The notes: generated by a model from the letters alone, not told the origin. A stretch of 64,000 bases of DNA from Lentzea jiangxiensis (GCF_900104175.1 NZ_FNIX01000003.1:620001-684000), one strand, 5' to 3'. Positions 24,954 to 34,092 are shown, counted from the first letter of the stretch. A program made the numbers and translations.

Positions 24954-26294
24954 ATGACGCGCGTGGTCATGGCAGCGATTCCCTTTCCCGGACACGTGAA
25001 CCCGCTGCGCCCCATCGCCGCCCACCTGGTGGCCCGGGGTCACGACGTCACCTTCGTCACCGGCACCAACCTGCGCGACGCGGTCCTCGGCACGGGCGCC
25101 ACCTTCCACCCGCTCAAGGGGCACGCCGACTACGACGGCCCGAACGTGTACCAAACCGTCCCGGAGCTCGTCGCCGCCGCGCCCGGGGTCGAGCAGATCG
25201 CCGTCTACCTCACCGAGGTGCTGGCCAAGCCCATGCGGGAGCAGCACGAGGCCGTCCAGGAGGTTCTCGCCCAGCAACCGGACACGCCCACGGTCGTGCT
25301 GCACGAGATGTACTTCAACGGGCTGTGGCCGATCCAGCTGGGCGCGCCGGGCATCCGGCCCGCGCGGGTGCTCGGTCTCGGTGTCACGGTGCTTCCCCTG
25401 TACAGCGTGGACACGGCGCCTTTCGGCATGGGACTGCTGCCCGACGCGTCACCGAGCGGACGGGAGCGCAACGCCCGGCTCAACGCGGAGGTGCGCGCGG
25501 CGTTCTCCTCCGCGCAACGCCTCGCGGAGCAGCTGGTCCGCGACTGCGGCGGCACCGGCACGCTGCCCTCCTACTTCGACGCGCAGGTCGTGGTGCCCGA
25601 CGAATGCCTGCACCTGTCCATCCCCTCCCTGGAGTACCCGCGCAGCGACCTCCCCGATTCGGTTCGCTTCGTGGGCGTGCCGTGGGAGGCGGACCACCAG
25701 GACGTGCCGCTGCCGCAGTGGTGGGAAGACGTGCTCAACGCCGAAAAGGTGGTTCTCGTTTCGCAGGGCACCGTCAGCAACGACGACTACTCCGAGCTGA
25801 TGCTGCCCACGATCGAGGCCTTGGCCGGCCAGGACTGCCTCGTGATCGCCACGACCGGCGGCCGGCCGGTGAGCGATCTCGGCGCCCTCCCGGACAACGT
25901 GCGTGCCGCGGAGTACATCCCGTACACGCAGCTGCTCCCGCATGTCGACGTGTTCGTCAGCAACGGCGGGTTCGGCGGGATGCAGATGGCCCTGAGCCGT
26001 GGTGTGCCCCTCGTCCTGGCGGGCGAGACCGAGGAGAAGAAGGACTCCAGCGCGCACGCCGCGTGGACCGGCGCGGCCATCAACCTCGCGACGGGCAGGC
26101 CGCGCGCCTCTGACATCGGTGCGGCGGTGAGCAAGGTGCTGCGTGACGACAGCTACCGCGCCGCCGCGCAACGGCTGCAAGCCGAGTACGCGCAGTACGA
26201 CGCGCTTCGCACCATCACCGACATCGTCGAAAGTGCGGGCGAAACCCCTGTGTCGCAAGGAACCGACGCGATCGGCGACCTCCTCCACTCCTGA
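24954..26294 (+). CDS. GT1 family (MGT-like) glycosyltransferase
   Basis: A 446-residue GT-B protein. The N-terminus is VVMAAIPFPGHVNPLRPIA, the classic start of macrolide-type glycosyltransferases. The donor-binding region is VSNGGFGGMQMALSRGVP near residue 335, followed by GETEEKKDSSAHAAW, which replaces the common 'DQ' ending. The start ATG follows GGAGG. The acceptor and sugar are unknown; no deoxysugar biosynthesis genes are visible, so a primary sugar such as UDP-glucose is most likely. Lies between the AT and HMG-CoA reductase genes in the same direction. Confidence 0.9.
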   Translation: MTRVVMAAIPFPGHVNPLRPIAAHLVARGHDVTFVTGTNLRDAVLGTGATFHPLKGHADYDGPNVYQTVPELVAAAPGVEQIAVYLTEVLAKPMREQHEAVQEVLAQQPDTPTVVLHEMYFNGLWPIQLGAPGIRPARVLGLGVTVLPLYSVDTAPFGMGLLPDASPSGRERNARLNAEVRAAFSSAQRLAEQLVRDCGGTGTLPSYFDAQVVVPDECLHLSIPSLEYPRSDLPDSVRFVGVPWEADHQDVPLPQWWEDVLNAEKVVLVSQGTVSNDDYSELMLPTIEALAGQDCLVIATTGGRPVSDLGALPDNVRAAEYIPYTQLLPHVDVFVSNGGFGGMQMALSRGVPLVLAGETEEKKDSSAHAAWTGAAINLATGRPRASDIGAAVSKVLRDDSYRAAAQRLQAEYAQYDALRTITDIVESAGETPVSQGTDAIGDLLHS

Positions 26295-26426
26295 GGTGCG
26301 GAACTCGGGAACGTCCTCGCAGAACTGGCGCGACACGTGGGGCCGCCTCGCGGAACACGAGGCCGAGGTGGTCCCACGACTTCGACGAAGCGCCTCTCCC
26401 ACCACTCGGCAGAACGGCATGTGAAG

Positions 26427-27569
26427 ATGCACATCTCGCGCACCAGCGAGCGTCAGCGGCGGAACCTGCTGGCGGAACTGCTTTCCGACGACAAGAAGCT
26501 GATCACGGCGTTGGAGACGACGCTCACCGAGAGCGACGTCGCGGGCAACGTCGAGAACTTCGTCGGCGCCGTACCGGTCCCCCTGGGACTCTGCGGTCCC
26601 GTGCTGGTGAACGGACAGCACGCCGTGGGCGAGTTCGTGGTCCCCATGGCGACGCTGGAGGGCACCCTGGTGGCCTCGTACAGCCGCGGTGCGAAGATGC
26701 TCAAGGCGTCGGGGGGCTGCGAAGTCGTCGTGACGGCCGACCGCTTCCTGCGGGGCATCCACTACCGCGTGAACAGCCTCCGCGAAGCGCAGGACCTCGT
26801 GCTGTGGTGCCGAAATCAGGAACAGGTGCTTCTCGCCGTGGCGGAGAGCACCAGCGGTCATCTGCGCGCGCAGCGGTTCCACTACGAGCACGTCGGCTCC
26901 ACCGTGCTGGTTTCAGTGGAGTTCACCACCGGTGACGCGATGGGCAGCAACATGGCGAGCAAAGCGATAGCCGCGGTTTCGGAGCACGTCGTCCGGTACA
27001 GCGGCATCGAGCTGGAGGAGTTCCTGCCGTACCCGGAGGACAAGAAGCCCATTCCGGCACGCCTGAAGGGCAAGGCGGTGACCGCCCGGGCGGTTCTCCC
27101 GGCGGATGTCGTGGCCTCTCAGGGGCGGACGGACGTGCTGCGGCTGGACCGGTACGTCCAGGCCTACCGGAGCACGCTCGCGCTGCACGGCAGCTCATCG
27201 CTCAACATCCACGTCGCCAACGGCATGGCCGGCCTGTTCCAGGCGTTCGGGCAGGACATGGCCTACCTGGGCGAGTGTGCGAAGGGGATCGTGGACTCCC
27301 GCGTGACGAGCAGTGGCGACCTGGAGATCTCCCTGACGCTGCCCACGCTCGTCGTGGGAACGGTCGGGGGCGGGACGGGCCTTCCGGCCTTCCAGGCGAC
27401 GCTGGGCATGGTCGGCTGCGCCGGCACCGGCAAGGTGGCCAAACTGGCGGAGATCATCGCCGCGGTGCTGCTGGCGGGCGAGATCGGTTGCGCGGTCGCC
27501 CAGTGCGCGGGCGAGTTCGTCTCCGCGCACGAGTCCCTTGGGCGCAACCGTCCGGACGAGTCGGACTGA
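26427..27569 (+). CDS. HMG-CoA reductase homologue (class I-like), soluble
   Basis: A 380-residue protein with VENFVGAVPVPLGLCGP at the start and all four catalytic residues of class I enzymes: Glu in MATLEGTLVAS (about 77), Lys in EDKKP (about 205), Asp in FGQDMA (about 275) and His in VSAHESLG (about 367). The NADPH site TGDAMGSNM is present. The family reduces an acyl-CoA thioester to a primary alcohol in two steps. No HMG-CoA synthase, mevalonate kinase or other mevalonate gene lies in the window, so it may act on a cluster thioester instead. ATG 26427 lacks a strong ribosome-binding site; an upstream GTG at 26421 is possible. Confidence 0.85.
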   Translation: MHISRTSERQRRNLLAELLSDDKKLITALETTLTESDVAGNVENFVGAVPVPLGLCGPVLVNGQHAVGEFVVPMATLEGTLVASYSRGAKMLKASGGCEVVVTADRFLRGIHYRVNSLREAQDLVLWCRNQEQVLLAVAESTSGHLRAQRFHYEHVGSTVLVSVEFTTGDAMGSNMASKAIAAVSEHVVRYSGIELEEFLPYPEDKKPIPARLKGKAVTARAVLPADVVASQGRTDVLRLDRYVQAYRSTLALHGSSSLNIHVANGMAGLFQAFGQDMAYLGECAKGIVDSRVTSSGDLEISLTLPTLVVGTVGGGTGLPAFQATLGMVGCAGTGKVAKLAEIIAAVLLAGEIGCAVAQCAGEFVSAHESLGRNRPDESD

Positions 27570-27625
27570 GCTTCCACGCGCAGTCTCGGCGTGTGAGGCC
27601 GTCGGTGTGTCCCATCGCGGTCTGC

Positions 27626-27667
27626 GGGCGCGGGTGGTGACCGGCTTCGCCGTCACCACCCGCGCCC
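27626..27667. terminator. Bidirectional terminator between HMG-CoA reductase and multicopper oxidase genes
   Basis: A perfect 16-bp stem (GGGCGCGGGTGGTGAC / GTCACCACCCGCGCCC) with a 10-base loop lies between two convergent stops, 57 bp after one and 7 bp before the other. Confidence 0.8.
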
Positions 27668-27673
27668 GGCCCC

Positions 27674-29167
27674 TCATCGCTTGGGCACGACTTCGAACTG
27701 GCCCATCATCGAGTGGGTCGCGTGGTCGAGGAAGTGGCAGTGGAACGGGTACCGGCCGAGGTGGGAGTCGAACGTCGCCTGGATGCGGACCACGTCGCCG
27801 GGGAACAGGCGGACGGTGTCCTTCGGGTAGGAGTCGTGGGCGGGCTCGGGCTTGCCGTTGCGGTCGAGGACCCGGAACTGCACGAGGTGCAGGTGCAGCG
27901 TGTGCTGGATGCCGAGAGCGGCGTCGTCGTTCACGATCTCCCAGATCTCGGTCGAGCCGTGCTCGATCGTCGCGTCCACGCGGTCCGGGTCGAACCCCTG
28001 GTCGTTGATGACGAACTGGCCCTTCGCGAGATCGAGGCGCAGGACGAACCGCCGGGTTCTCGTGACCCGGCCTCGCAGCGCGTTGTTGGCCGGCCAACCC
28101 GGGACCTGTCCCCGCACCAGCGGGACCCGCCCGCCGCCCGACCAGCTGGGGATGGCGATCTCCGGCTTGGCCCACGAACCCCCGTCGCCGACCCGGAACT
28201 GCAGGATGTCGCGCTTGTTCTCGGACAGGGCCGCCACGTTCTGCAGCGCGATGGCGGTGCCCGGCGGAACCGACCGGAAGTCCACCAGCACCTCGGCACG
28301 CTCCGCCGGCCAGACGTCGATCTCCTGCCGCACCGCGGGCACGCGCAGGAAACCGCCGTCGGACGCGATCTGCAGGAACGGCGCTCCGGTGGAGAGCCGG
28401 AACTTGAACATCTCGAGGTTCGAGCCGTTGATCAGCCTGAGGCGGTACAGCTTCCGCTTGACCTCGAAGTAGGGCTGCGGCCGTCCGTTGACGAGCACCG
28501 TCGGCCGGTTGAGGAAGTCGTCCGGCACGAAGACGAGCTGGCCCTTGCTGTCGAACTTCGCGTCCCGCAGCATCAGGGGGACGTCGAATTCGCCAGTGGG
28601 CAGCGGAAGCAGCTCGTCCACGGGATCCGACAGCAGGTACGCGCCGGAAAGGCCGCGGTAGACCCGTTCGCCTTCGAAGTGGTGCGTGTGGTCGTGGTAC
28701 CAGAGCGTCGCGGCCCGCTGGTCGTTCGGATACCGGTACTCCCTGGACTGGCCGGGTGCGATCGGGTCCATCGGGTGCCCGTCGCTCGACGCCGGGACGT
28801 CAGCGCCGTGCAGGTGGACGGTGGCAGGGCCGGACAGGCCGTTGAACTGCCTGACCACCACGGCGCGACCGCGCCGGGCGCGGAGGGTCGGACCGGGGAA
28901 GCTCCCGTTGAAGGTGAGCGTCTTGGTCCGGATGCCGGGGAGGACCTCGAGTTCGGTCTCCGCGATCCGCATGTCGTAGAAGTCGGCGTCCGCCGTGCTC
29001 CGCGTGGGCTTCAGCACCGGGGGGATCGACAACGGCACCGAGAAGGGCGGCACCCCCGGCGGATCGTCAGAGAACGCGGACGCCAGCTGCTTCGTCGGGA
29101 AGACCAGGGCCGCGCCGACGACGGAACCGAGTTTGATCGCATCTCTTCTGTTCAGCACGTCGATCAC
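27674..29167 (-). CDS. Exported multicopper oxidase (laccase / CotA-like)
   Basis: About 497 residues with all four copper-binding segments: HLHG, YHDHTHH, HTLHLHLVQF and HCHFLDHATHSMM. The N-terminus NRRDAIKLGSVVGAALVFP looks like a twin-arginine signal, fitting export of a folded copper protein. Such enzymes oxidise phenols, aminophenols or metals with oxygen. The listed GTG start lies directly on GAAGG; the GTG three codons later (29158) has better spacing. It follows, and overlaps by about 90 bp, a small membrane-protein frame. Phenolic oxidation or coupling outside the cell is a plausible role in a locus rich in phenolic building blocks. Confidence 0.88.
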   Translation of the reverse strand: MIDVLNRRDAIKLGSVVGAALVFPTKQLASAFSDDPPGVPPFSVPLSIPPVLKPTRSTADADFYDMRIAETELEVLPGIRTKTLTFNGSFPGPTLRARRGRAVVVRQFNGLSGPATVHLHGADVPASSDGHPMDPIAPGQSREYRYPNDQRAATLWYHDHTHHFEGERVYRGLSGAYLLSDPVDELLPLPTGEFDVPLMLRDAKFDSKGQLVFVPDDFLNRPTVLVNGRPQPYFEVKRKLYRLRLINGSNLEMFKFRLSTGAPFLQIASDGGFLRVPAVRQEIDVWPAERAEVLVDFRSVPPGTAIALQNVAALSENKRDILQFRVGDGGSWAKPEIAIPSWSGGGRVPLVRGQVPGWPANNALRGRVTRTRRFVLRLDLAKGQFVINDQGFDPDRVDATIEHGSTEIWEIVNDDAALGIQHTLHLHLVQFRVLDRNGKPEPAHDSYPKDTVRLFPGDVVRIQATFDSHLGRYPFHCHFLDHATHSMMGQFEVVPKR

Positions 29168-29714
29168 CTTCAGGGAGTCGGGGAGCGAACCGCGGGTGCA
29201 GGGCGGCCGCGGCCAGCAGGGAGAGCACGAACGAGTACTGCAAGACGGTGATCGCCGCGGACATCGTGTTGCCGCGTGAGATCGCGTTGCCGACGGTGAG
29301 CCCCGCCAGGGGGATCGTCATCGAGGCGCTGAGGACGGCCGACGTCGCCGCGAAGACCAGCGCGGCGGTGGTGCGCCTCGCTGCCGCCCACCGCCGGGTG
29401 GCGGCGGCGGCCAGCACCACGCTCGCCATCGTCACGTGCGCGGCGAGCATCGTGATGCCGGCGAAATTGGGGACGGCGCTCGCCACGATGGCTGGAGGCG
29501 GGGTGGGAGACCCGCCTGTTCCTGCGTGGTGCCCGGCATCGGCCGGGAGGAGGGACAGCGGCTGCGGCCTCACGTCCAAATAGGACGACCAGTCCCGGAT
29601 CTGCCAGGCCACGACCGCCGCGAGGGCGATCGCGAGCAGAACCAGTGGAGTCGTGGGCCAGCTGTGGCCCGATGACGACGAGGACGCGGGCCGGATTGCG
29701 ATGTCGTCCTGCAT
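29067..29714 (-). CDS. Small membrane protein, unknown function
   Basis: A 215-codon frame with about four hydrophobic segments: PLVLLAIALAAVVAW near the N-terminus, then VPNFAGITMLAAHVTMASVVL, AALVFAATSAVLS and ITVLQYSFVLSLLAAAALH. The last 30 or so residues are Arg-rich and overlap the start of the multicopper oxidase in another frame, so the true 3' end may be a misread or a frameshift. I recognise no family. Its place before an exported copper enzyme suggests a role in export, anchoring or copper supply. Confidence 0.55.
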   Translation of the reverse strand: MQDDIAIRPASSSSSGHSWPTTPLVLLAIALAAVVAWQIRDWSSYLDVRPQPLSLLPADAGHHAGTGGSPTPPPAIVASAVPNFAGITMLAAHVTMASVVLAAAATRRWAAARRTTAALVFAATSAVLSASMTIPLAGLTVGNAISRGNTMSAAITVLQYSFVLSLLAAAALHPRFAPRLPEGDRRAEQKRCDQTRFRRRRGPGLPDEAAGVRVL

Positions 29715-29745
29715 GGAACCGCCTTTCCCGCCCGCGTCCCTCGGA

Positions 29746-30696
29746 TCAGTACATCGTGTTCGGGTTGGCCGAAGTCGGCGGAGTGGGCTCGATGACCACC
29801 CAGTGCTCCAGCAGTTTTCCGTCTCGGACGCGGTACAGGTCGGCGCCCACGCCGTTGTCCATGTCGAAGAGGTTCTCCAGGTGGACGAAGACAGCGACCA
29901 GGTCTCCCTCGGCGACGACGGTCTTCACGTTGGCGCGGTAATCCGGCCGCGCGGCGAACGCGTCGTGGATGAACTGCTGCAGCGCTCCGGTTCCGTTCGG
30001 GACGTTCGGGAAGTGCTGGTAGTAGGTGTTGTCCCCGATGTAGCGGTCGAGCGCCTGGAGGCGGAGCTCGTCATCGGGCTGGTTGACGATCTCGGCGAAG
30101 GCGGCGCGAGCCACGTGTTCGCTCTCGGCGTCCGTGGCGAACGGCAGCGACTTGGAGATCCTGGGCGAGCTGAGCGTGGAGAACATGTCGTTGCCGGTGC
30201 CGGCCGGCCGGACGGCCTCGTTGACCTCCCAGTGCTCGGCGATCCTGCCCTTGTCGAGGCGGAAGAGGTTGATCTTGGCGACCCCCGCGTCGCCGGCCTT
30301 GCCGACGAAGTGGCTGTGCGCCACGACCAGGTCGTTCTGGGCGATGGTCCGCTTCACGGTGAACCGGAGGTCCGGGTTCTGGTTGCGCAGGCCCGCGTGG
30401 TACTCGCGGAACGCGGCCCGGCCGTTGGCGATCGCGGGGTAGTGCTGGACGAGGTCGGGGCGCACCACCCTGTCGAGGTGTCCGAGATCCCCACGGTTCA
30501 GCGCGGAGTAGAAGCCGAGGACGACCGCCCTGTTCGCCCTTTCCTTCGGACTGGCGATCGACTCGAACGCACCCTGCGGGTGGTGGGTCGGTGCGGCGGT
30601 GACGGCCGGGCTGAGGGCGGCGATCATGGTGGCCGACAGGATGAGCGGCACGACCACACGTGAGCGGATTCGGGCTCGGTAGGTCCTTGTTGGCAT
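29746..30696 (-). CDS. Secreted protein with two SnoaL-like domains
   Basis: A 316-residue protein with an N-terminal signal peptide (RSRVVVPLILSATMIAALSP then an AxA-like site). Two NTF2/SnoaL-like repeats follow. The first contains VVLGFYSALNRGDL, GRAAFREYHAGL and KINLFRLDKGRIAEHWEV. The second contains NTYYQHFPNVPNG, VVAEGDLVAVFVHL and DLYRVRDGKLLEHWVV. The paired 'D-G-K-x-x-E-H-W' ends are typical. SnoaL-like proteins bind or cyclise small hydrophobic compounds; secreted doubles are poorly understood. It precedes the membrane protein and multicopper oxidase, giving a three-gene exported cassette. Confidence 0.85.
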   Translation of the reverse strand: MPTRTYRARIRSRVVVPLILSATMIAALSPAVTAAPTHHPQGAFESIASPKERANRAVVLGFYSALNRGDLGHLDRVVRPDLVQHYPAIANGRAAFREYHAGLRNQNPDLRFTVKRTIAQNDLVVAHSHFVGKAGDAGVAKINLFRLDKGRIAEHWEVNEAVRPAGTGNDMFSTLSSPRISKSLPFATDAESEHVARAAFAEIVNQPDDELRLQALDRYIGDNTYYQHFPNVPNGTGALQQFIHDAFAARPDYRANVKTVVAEGDLVAVFVHLENLFDMDNGVGADLYRVRDGKLLEHWVVIEPTPPTSANPNTMY

Positions 30697-30762
30697 CTGG
30701 CTTCTCGCTTCCTGCGTTTGTCGAAAACCTGACTGCGCTTGGCAAATGCAGCTTTCGGCGCG

Positions 30763-31797
30763 TTAGAGCCGCACGAGCACCTTGGTGGCCGCGCGCGCGG
30801 CCATCACCTCGTAGCCGGACACGATGTCGTCCAGAGCCACCTCCTTGTCGAAGATGGAACCGGGGGCGAGCGTGCCGGCCAGTACCCGTTCGACGAGATC
30901 GGGAAGGTAGGCGCGGGCCGGCGTGAGCCCGCCGGTGAGGGTGATGCCGCGGAAGAACACCGGCGTCACGTCACCGATCGGCGGGCTGCCCATCACGCAG
31001 ACGGTGCCGCCGGTCCGGCACAGCGCGAAAGCCGTGTTCTGCGCCTGGGGGCCGCCACCGCACTCCACCACCACGTCGGCGCCACGCCCTTGTGTGGCTG
31101 CGCGAACGAAATCGATGGACTCGGCGACGCTTTCGGGGCCTCGGGCCAGGAAGGTGTCGGTCGCACCGAAGTCGCGGCCCTTGCTCAACCGCGTCTCGTG
31201 CCTGCCCACGAGGATGATCCGGCCGGCGCCCGCCTCCCGGGCCGCGAGCGCGGCGCACATCCCGACCGGACCGTCACCGAGGACGGCGACCGACGAGCCC
31301 GGCGCGACCCGGCCCGTCCGGACGGCGTGCAAGCCGGTCGCCATCGTGTCGGTGAGGGCGAGGAGCGACGACAGCCGTTCGTCGTTCTCGTCCACCGGCA
31401 CCGCCACCAGGTTGGCGTCGGCGAAGGGGACGCGGACCGCTTCGGCCTGTGCGCCGTCGCCGTCCACACCGAACATGCCGCCCGCGGCGCAGGCACTGTG
31501 CACACCGGCCTGACATGCGGCGCAGGTCCCGTCGGCGAAGTTGAACGGCGCGACGACCATCATCCCCGGACGGAGCGTGGAGACCTCGGTGCCGACGTCT
31601 TCGACCACGCCGACGAACTCGTGCCCGCAGCGAGGCCCGGTGGCCGGACCGGGAAGTCCGTTGTAGCCGTGCAGATCCGTGCCGCAGATCCCGGCGACGA
31701 CAACGCGGACGACCGCGTCACCGGGTGCCTGGAGCACCGCGTCCGGGACCGCTTCCACGGTCAACTCGTGCTTTCCGTGCAGGATTGCAGCCTTCAT
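30763..31797 (-). CDS. Zinc-dependent MDR alcohol dehydrogenase
   Basis: A 344-residue medium-chain dehydrogenase. Catalytic zinc ligands are Cys in GICGTDLHG and His-Glu in CGHEFVGVVEDVG. The structural-zinc lobe is CAACQAGVHSAC, three Cys visible where four are usual. The cofactor motif is LGDGPVGMCAALAARE. It would interconvert an alcohol and an aldehyde or ketone. The ATG start overlaps the stop of the ligase-SDR gene (ATGA), making it the last gene of the tyrosine-derived phenylpropanoid operon. Reduction of a hydroxycinnamoyl aldehyde or oxidation of a side chain are possible roles. Confidence 0.9.
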   Translation of the reverse strand: MKAAILHGKHELTVEAVPDAVLQAPGDAVVRVVVAGICGTDLHGYNGLPGPATGPRCGHEFVGVVEDVGTEVSTLRPGMMVVAPFNFADGTCAACQAGVHSACAAGGMFGVDGDGAQAEAVRVPFADANLVAVPVDENDERLSSLLALTDTMATGLHAVRTGRVAPGSSVAVLGDGPVGMCAALAAREAGAGRIILVGRHETRLSKGRDFGATDTFLARGPESVAESIDFVRAATQGRGADVVVECGGGPQAQNTAFALCRTGGTVCVMGSPPIGDVTPVFFRGITLTGGLTPARAYLPDLVERVLAGTLAPGSIFDKEVALDDIVSGYEVMAARAATKVLVRL

Positions 31798-34055
31798 GAG
31801 GACACCTCTCGTCGGCCCGGCCTGATCGAATCCGGCTCCCCCGGTTCGGCGGACGGCAGAAGCCGCGGTCGTGGCAGCACGTCCTCCGTCCGGACGCACC
31901 CGCCCGCCGCGTGGTCCGCCGCGCCCGTGACGACGGAGACCAGCGCGGCCGCCGAGTCCTCGGCGGCGGTGAAACGCCCGGACCGCTGGGCCTTCACCGT
32001 CCACGCCAGGATGTCGTCCTCCCAGCGGTTCCCCGTCCGGCCGCGATCGAGGTGGGACCGGGTCATCCCGGCGTCGACCAGGCCCGGGTCGAACGCCACC
32101 GCCACCCGCGCGGAGTCGGCCAGCTCGCCGGCCAGGCTCGCGGTCACCGAGATCAACCCCGCCTTGGTGGCGGCATAGGCGCTGGCGTGCGGCCAGCCGA
32201 CCGCGCCCGCGCGGCTCACCACGTTCACCACGCGTCCGGTGAGCGAGGGCAGCACCGCCCGCGTCACCCGCACAGCTCCGAAGAGCCCGACCTCGAAGGC
32301 CCGCACCCATTCCGCCTCGTCCACGGTCCACAAGGGACCGATCGGGCCGCCGACACCCGCGTTGTTCACCAGCACGTCGAGGCCACCCAGCTCGGCCACG
32401 ACCTGGTCGACTCCACCGGCCACCGAATCGTGGTCCGTCACGTCGAGGCGCACCCAGGTCGCGGTTCCACCGGCTTGCCGGATCCCGTCGACGGTCTCCA
32501 CCAGGGCGTCCCGGTGGCGGCCGGCGACGGCGACGGACAGCCCGGCGGCGGCCAGCGCCTCCGCGAACGTCCGTCCCAGCCCACGCCCGCCGCCGGTGAC
32601 CAGCACCCGCAGCGCCGGGGGCCGCATCCGCTTACCGGTCGAGGAGCGCGGGATCTCCCGCACCCGCTCGATGGCCCGCACCCGTTTGTGCGGCGAGACG
32701 CGGTCCGCGACGTAGGCCGTAATCTCCGCGAGGGACACCGGCTCGTTCAGCACGACGTAGGCCTTCGGGATCTCCCCCGCGACCAGGTCGGGCACGCCCG
32801 CGACCAAGGCCTCGGCCACCGCGGGGTGGCTCGTGACCACTTCCTCCAGCTCGACCGGGGACACCTGGTGCCCCTTGTACTTGATCAGCGCCTTCGCCCG
32901 GCCGGTGATCCGCAGGAAGCCGTGCGCGTCGCGGCTCACCAGGTCGCCGGTGCGCAGCCAGCCGTCCGCGTCCGCCGCCCCGCGGGCGATCTGCGGCCCG
33001 CGCAGCCACAACTCGCCCGACTCCGCGTCCGCGCCGCCGGTGAACCGCACCTCGGTGCCCGGGACGAGCACGCCGGTGGAGCCGGGCGGAACCCGGACTC
33101 CGTCCGGGCTGAAGCTCACGCACCCCGCCTCGGTCATCCCGAACCCCTGCACCACCGGGACGCCGAGAACCGCGGCGCAGCGGTCGGCGTCCACCGAGGG
33201 CAGCGGCGCACCACCCGAGACGACCAGCCGCAGCGACGGCAGCGGCTCCCCGGCCGCGCCGATCTCGGTCACCACGCTCGGCACCAGGTACGCCAGCGAC
33301 ACGCCGTCCTCGGTGACGTCGCGGGTGAAGTCTGCGGCCGAGAACGGGGTAGCGCCGATGACCAGGGTGGCGCCCGCCCTCAGCGCCGGGTTCATCGCCA
33401 TCTGCATCCCGTAGACGTGCCTGAGCGGCGGTACCGACAGGACGACGTCGTCGCCGCGCACCCGGTGCAGGTGGGCGATCTGCCCGAGGTTGGCGGTCAG
33501 GTTGCGGTGTGACACCGCCACGAGCTGCGGTGTGCCCAGCGTGCCGCTGGAGCTCATCAGCACCGCCGTCCGGTCACCACCGGGCGGAGACAGCGGCAAC
33601 GGTGGCGTGGCCACCGCCTCGTCCCACGGAGTGCCGTTCGACGTGAGAGCGCCGACGCAGACGGTCGGCAGCGGCACCTCCGGCGGTCCGAGGGCCGTCT
33701 CCGCGATCAGTGCCTTCGCACCGGTGCCGTCGATCGCGGCACGCCACCGCTCGGTGGTGTCCCGCGGGTCGAGCGCGAGCACCACTGCGCCGGCCGCGAG
33801 GACCCCGTGGTAGGCGACCACGAACTCGGCGCTGTTCTCGGTCAGCACCAGCACGGTGTCGTCGTCGCCGACCCCCGACCGGCGCAACCAGGCCGCGAGC
33901 CCGGCGACGGCCGCGCGCAGCCGTCCGTACGTCCATTCGACACGCCCGCCCCGGGAGCGGTCCACCACCGCGAGCCGGTCGTCGTCCGGGGCGCCCGGCC
34001 GCAGCACGTAGTCGCCGAGGTGCGCGCCGGCGGGCACCTCCCAGGCCGCCGTCAC
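31794..34055 (-). CDS. Acyl-CoA ligase (4-coumarate ligase-like) fused to a classical SDR
   Basis: A 753-residue fusion. Residues 1-485 are an adenylate-forming enzyme: MSSSGTLGTPQLVAVSH (a slightly altered P-loop), GFGMTEAG, DGWLRTGDLV, KALIKYKGHQVSP and the C-terminal Lys motif RSSTGKRMRP. Residues 487-735 are an SDR: VTGGGRGLG, VNNAGVGGPIGPLW, a Ser region and YAATK. Its SDR shares 'NNAGVGGPxGPLWxVDE' and 'DPGLVDxGxTR' with the SDR at the end of the PKS at 59.6 kb. No linker carrier domain lies between the halves. Start GTG 34055. Operon context (TAL, tyrosine hydroxylase, OMT) suggests a hydroxycinnamic acid substrate. Confidence 0.88.
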   Translation of the reverse strand: MTAAWEVPAGAHLGDYVLRPGAPDDDRLAVVDRSRGGRVEWTYGRLRAAVAGLAAWLRRSGVGDDDTVLVLTENSAEFVVAYHGVLAAGAVVLALDPRDTTERWRAAIDGTGAKALIAETALGPPEVPLPTVCVGALTSNGTPWDEAVATPPLPLSPPGGDRTAVLMSSSGTLGTPQLVAVSHRNLTANLGQIAHLHRVRGDDVVLSVPPLRHVYGMQMAMNPALRAGATLVIGATPFSAADFTRDVTEDGVSLAYLVPSVVTEIGAAGEPLPSLRLVVSGGAPLPSVDADRCAAVLGVPVVQGFGMTEAGCVSFSPDGVRVPPGSTGVLVPGTEVRFTGGADAESGELWLRGPQIARGAADADGWLRTGDLVSRDAHGFLRITGRAKALIKYKGHQVSPVELEEVVTSHPAVAEALVAGVPDLVAGEIPKAYVVLNEPVSLAEITAYVADRVSPHKRVRAIERVREIPRSSTGKRMRPPALRVLVTGGGRGLGRTFAEALAAAGLSVAVAGRHRDALVETVDGIRQAGGTATWVRLDVTDHDSVAGGVDQVVAELGGLDVLVNNAGVGGPIGPLWTVDEAEWVRAFEVGLFGAVRVTRAVLPSLTGRVVNVVSRAGAVGWPHASAYAATKAGLISVTASLAGELADSARVAVAFDPGLVDAGMTRSHLDRGRTGNRWEDDILAWTVKAQRSGRFTAAEDSAAALVSVVTGAADHAAGGCVRTEDVLPRPRLLPSAEPGEPDSIRPGRREVSS

Positions 34056-34092
34056 GGCCGCACCGGCACTTCAGCGGCTTGCCGTCCGGCCC

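Noticed and set aside
26427-27569. Mevalonate/terpenoid cluster
   Set aside because: No HMG-CoA synthase, kinase, prenyltransferase or terpene synthase is visible; the reductase stands alone.
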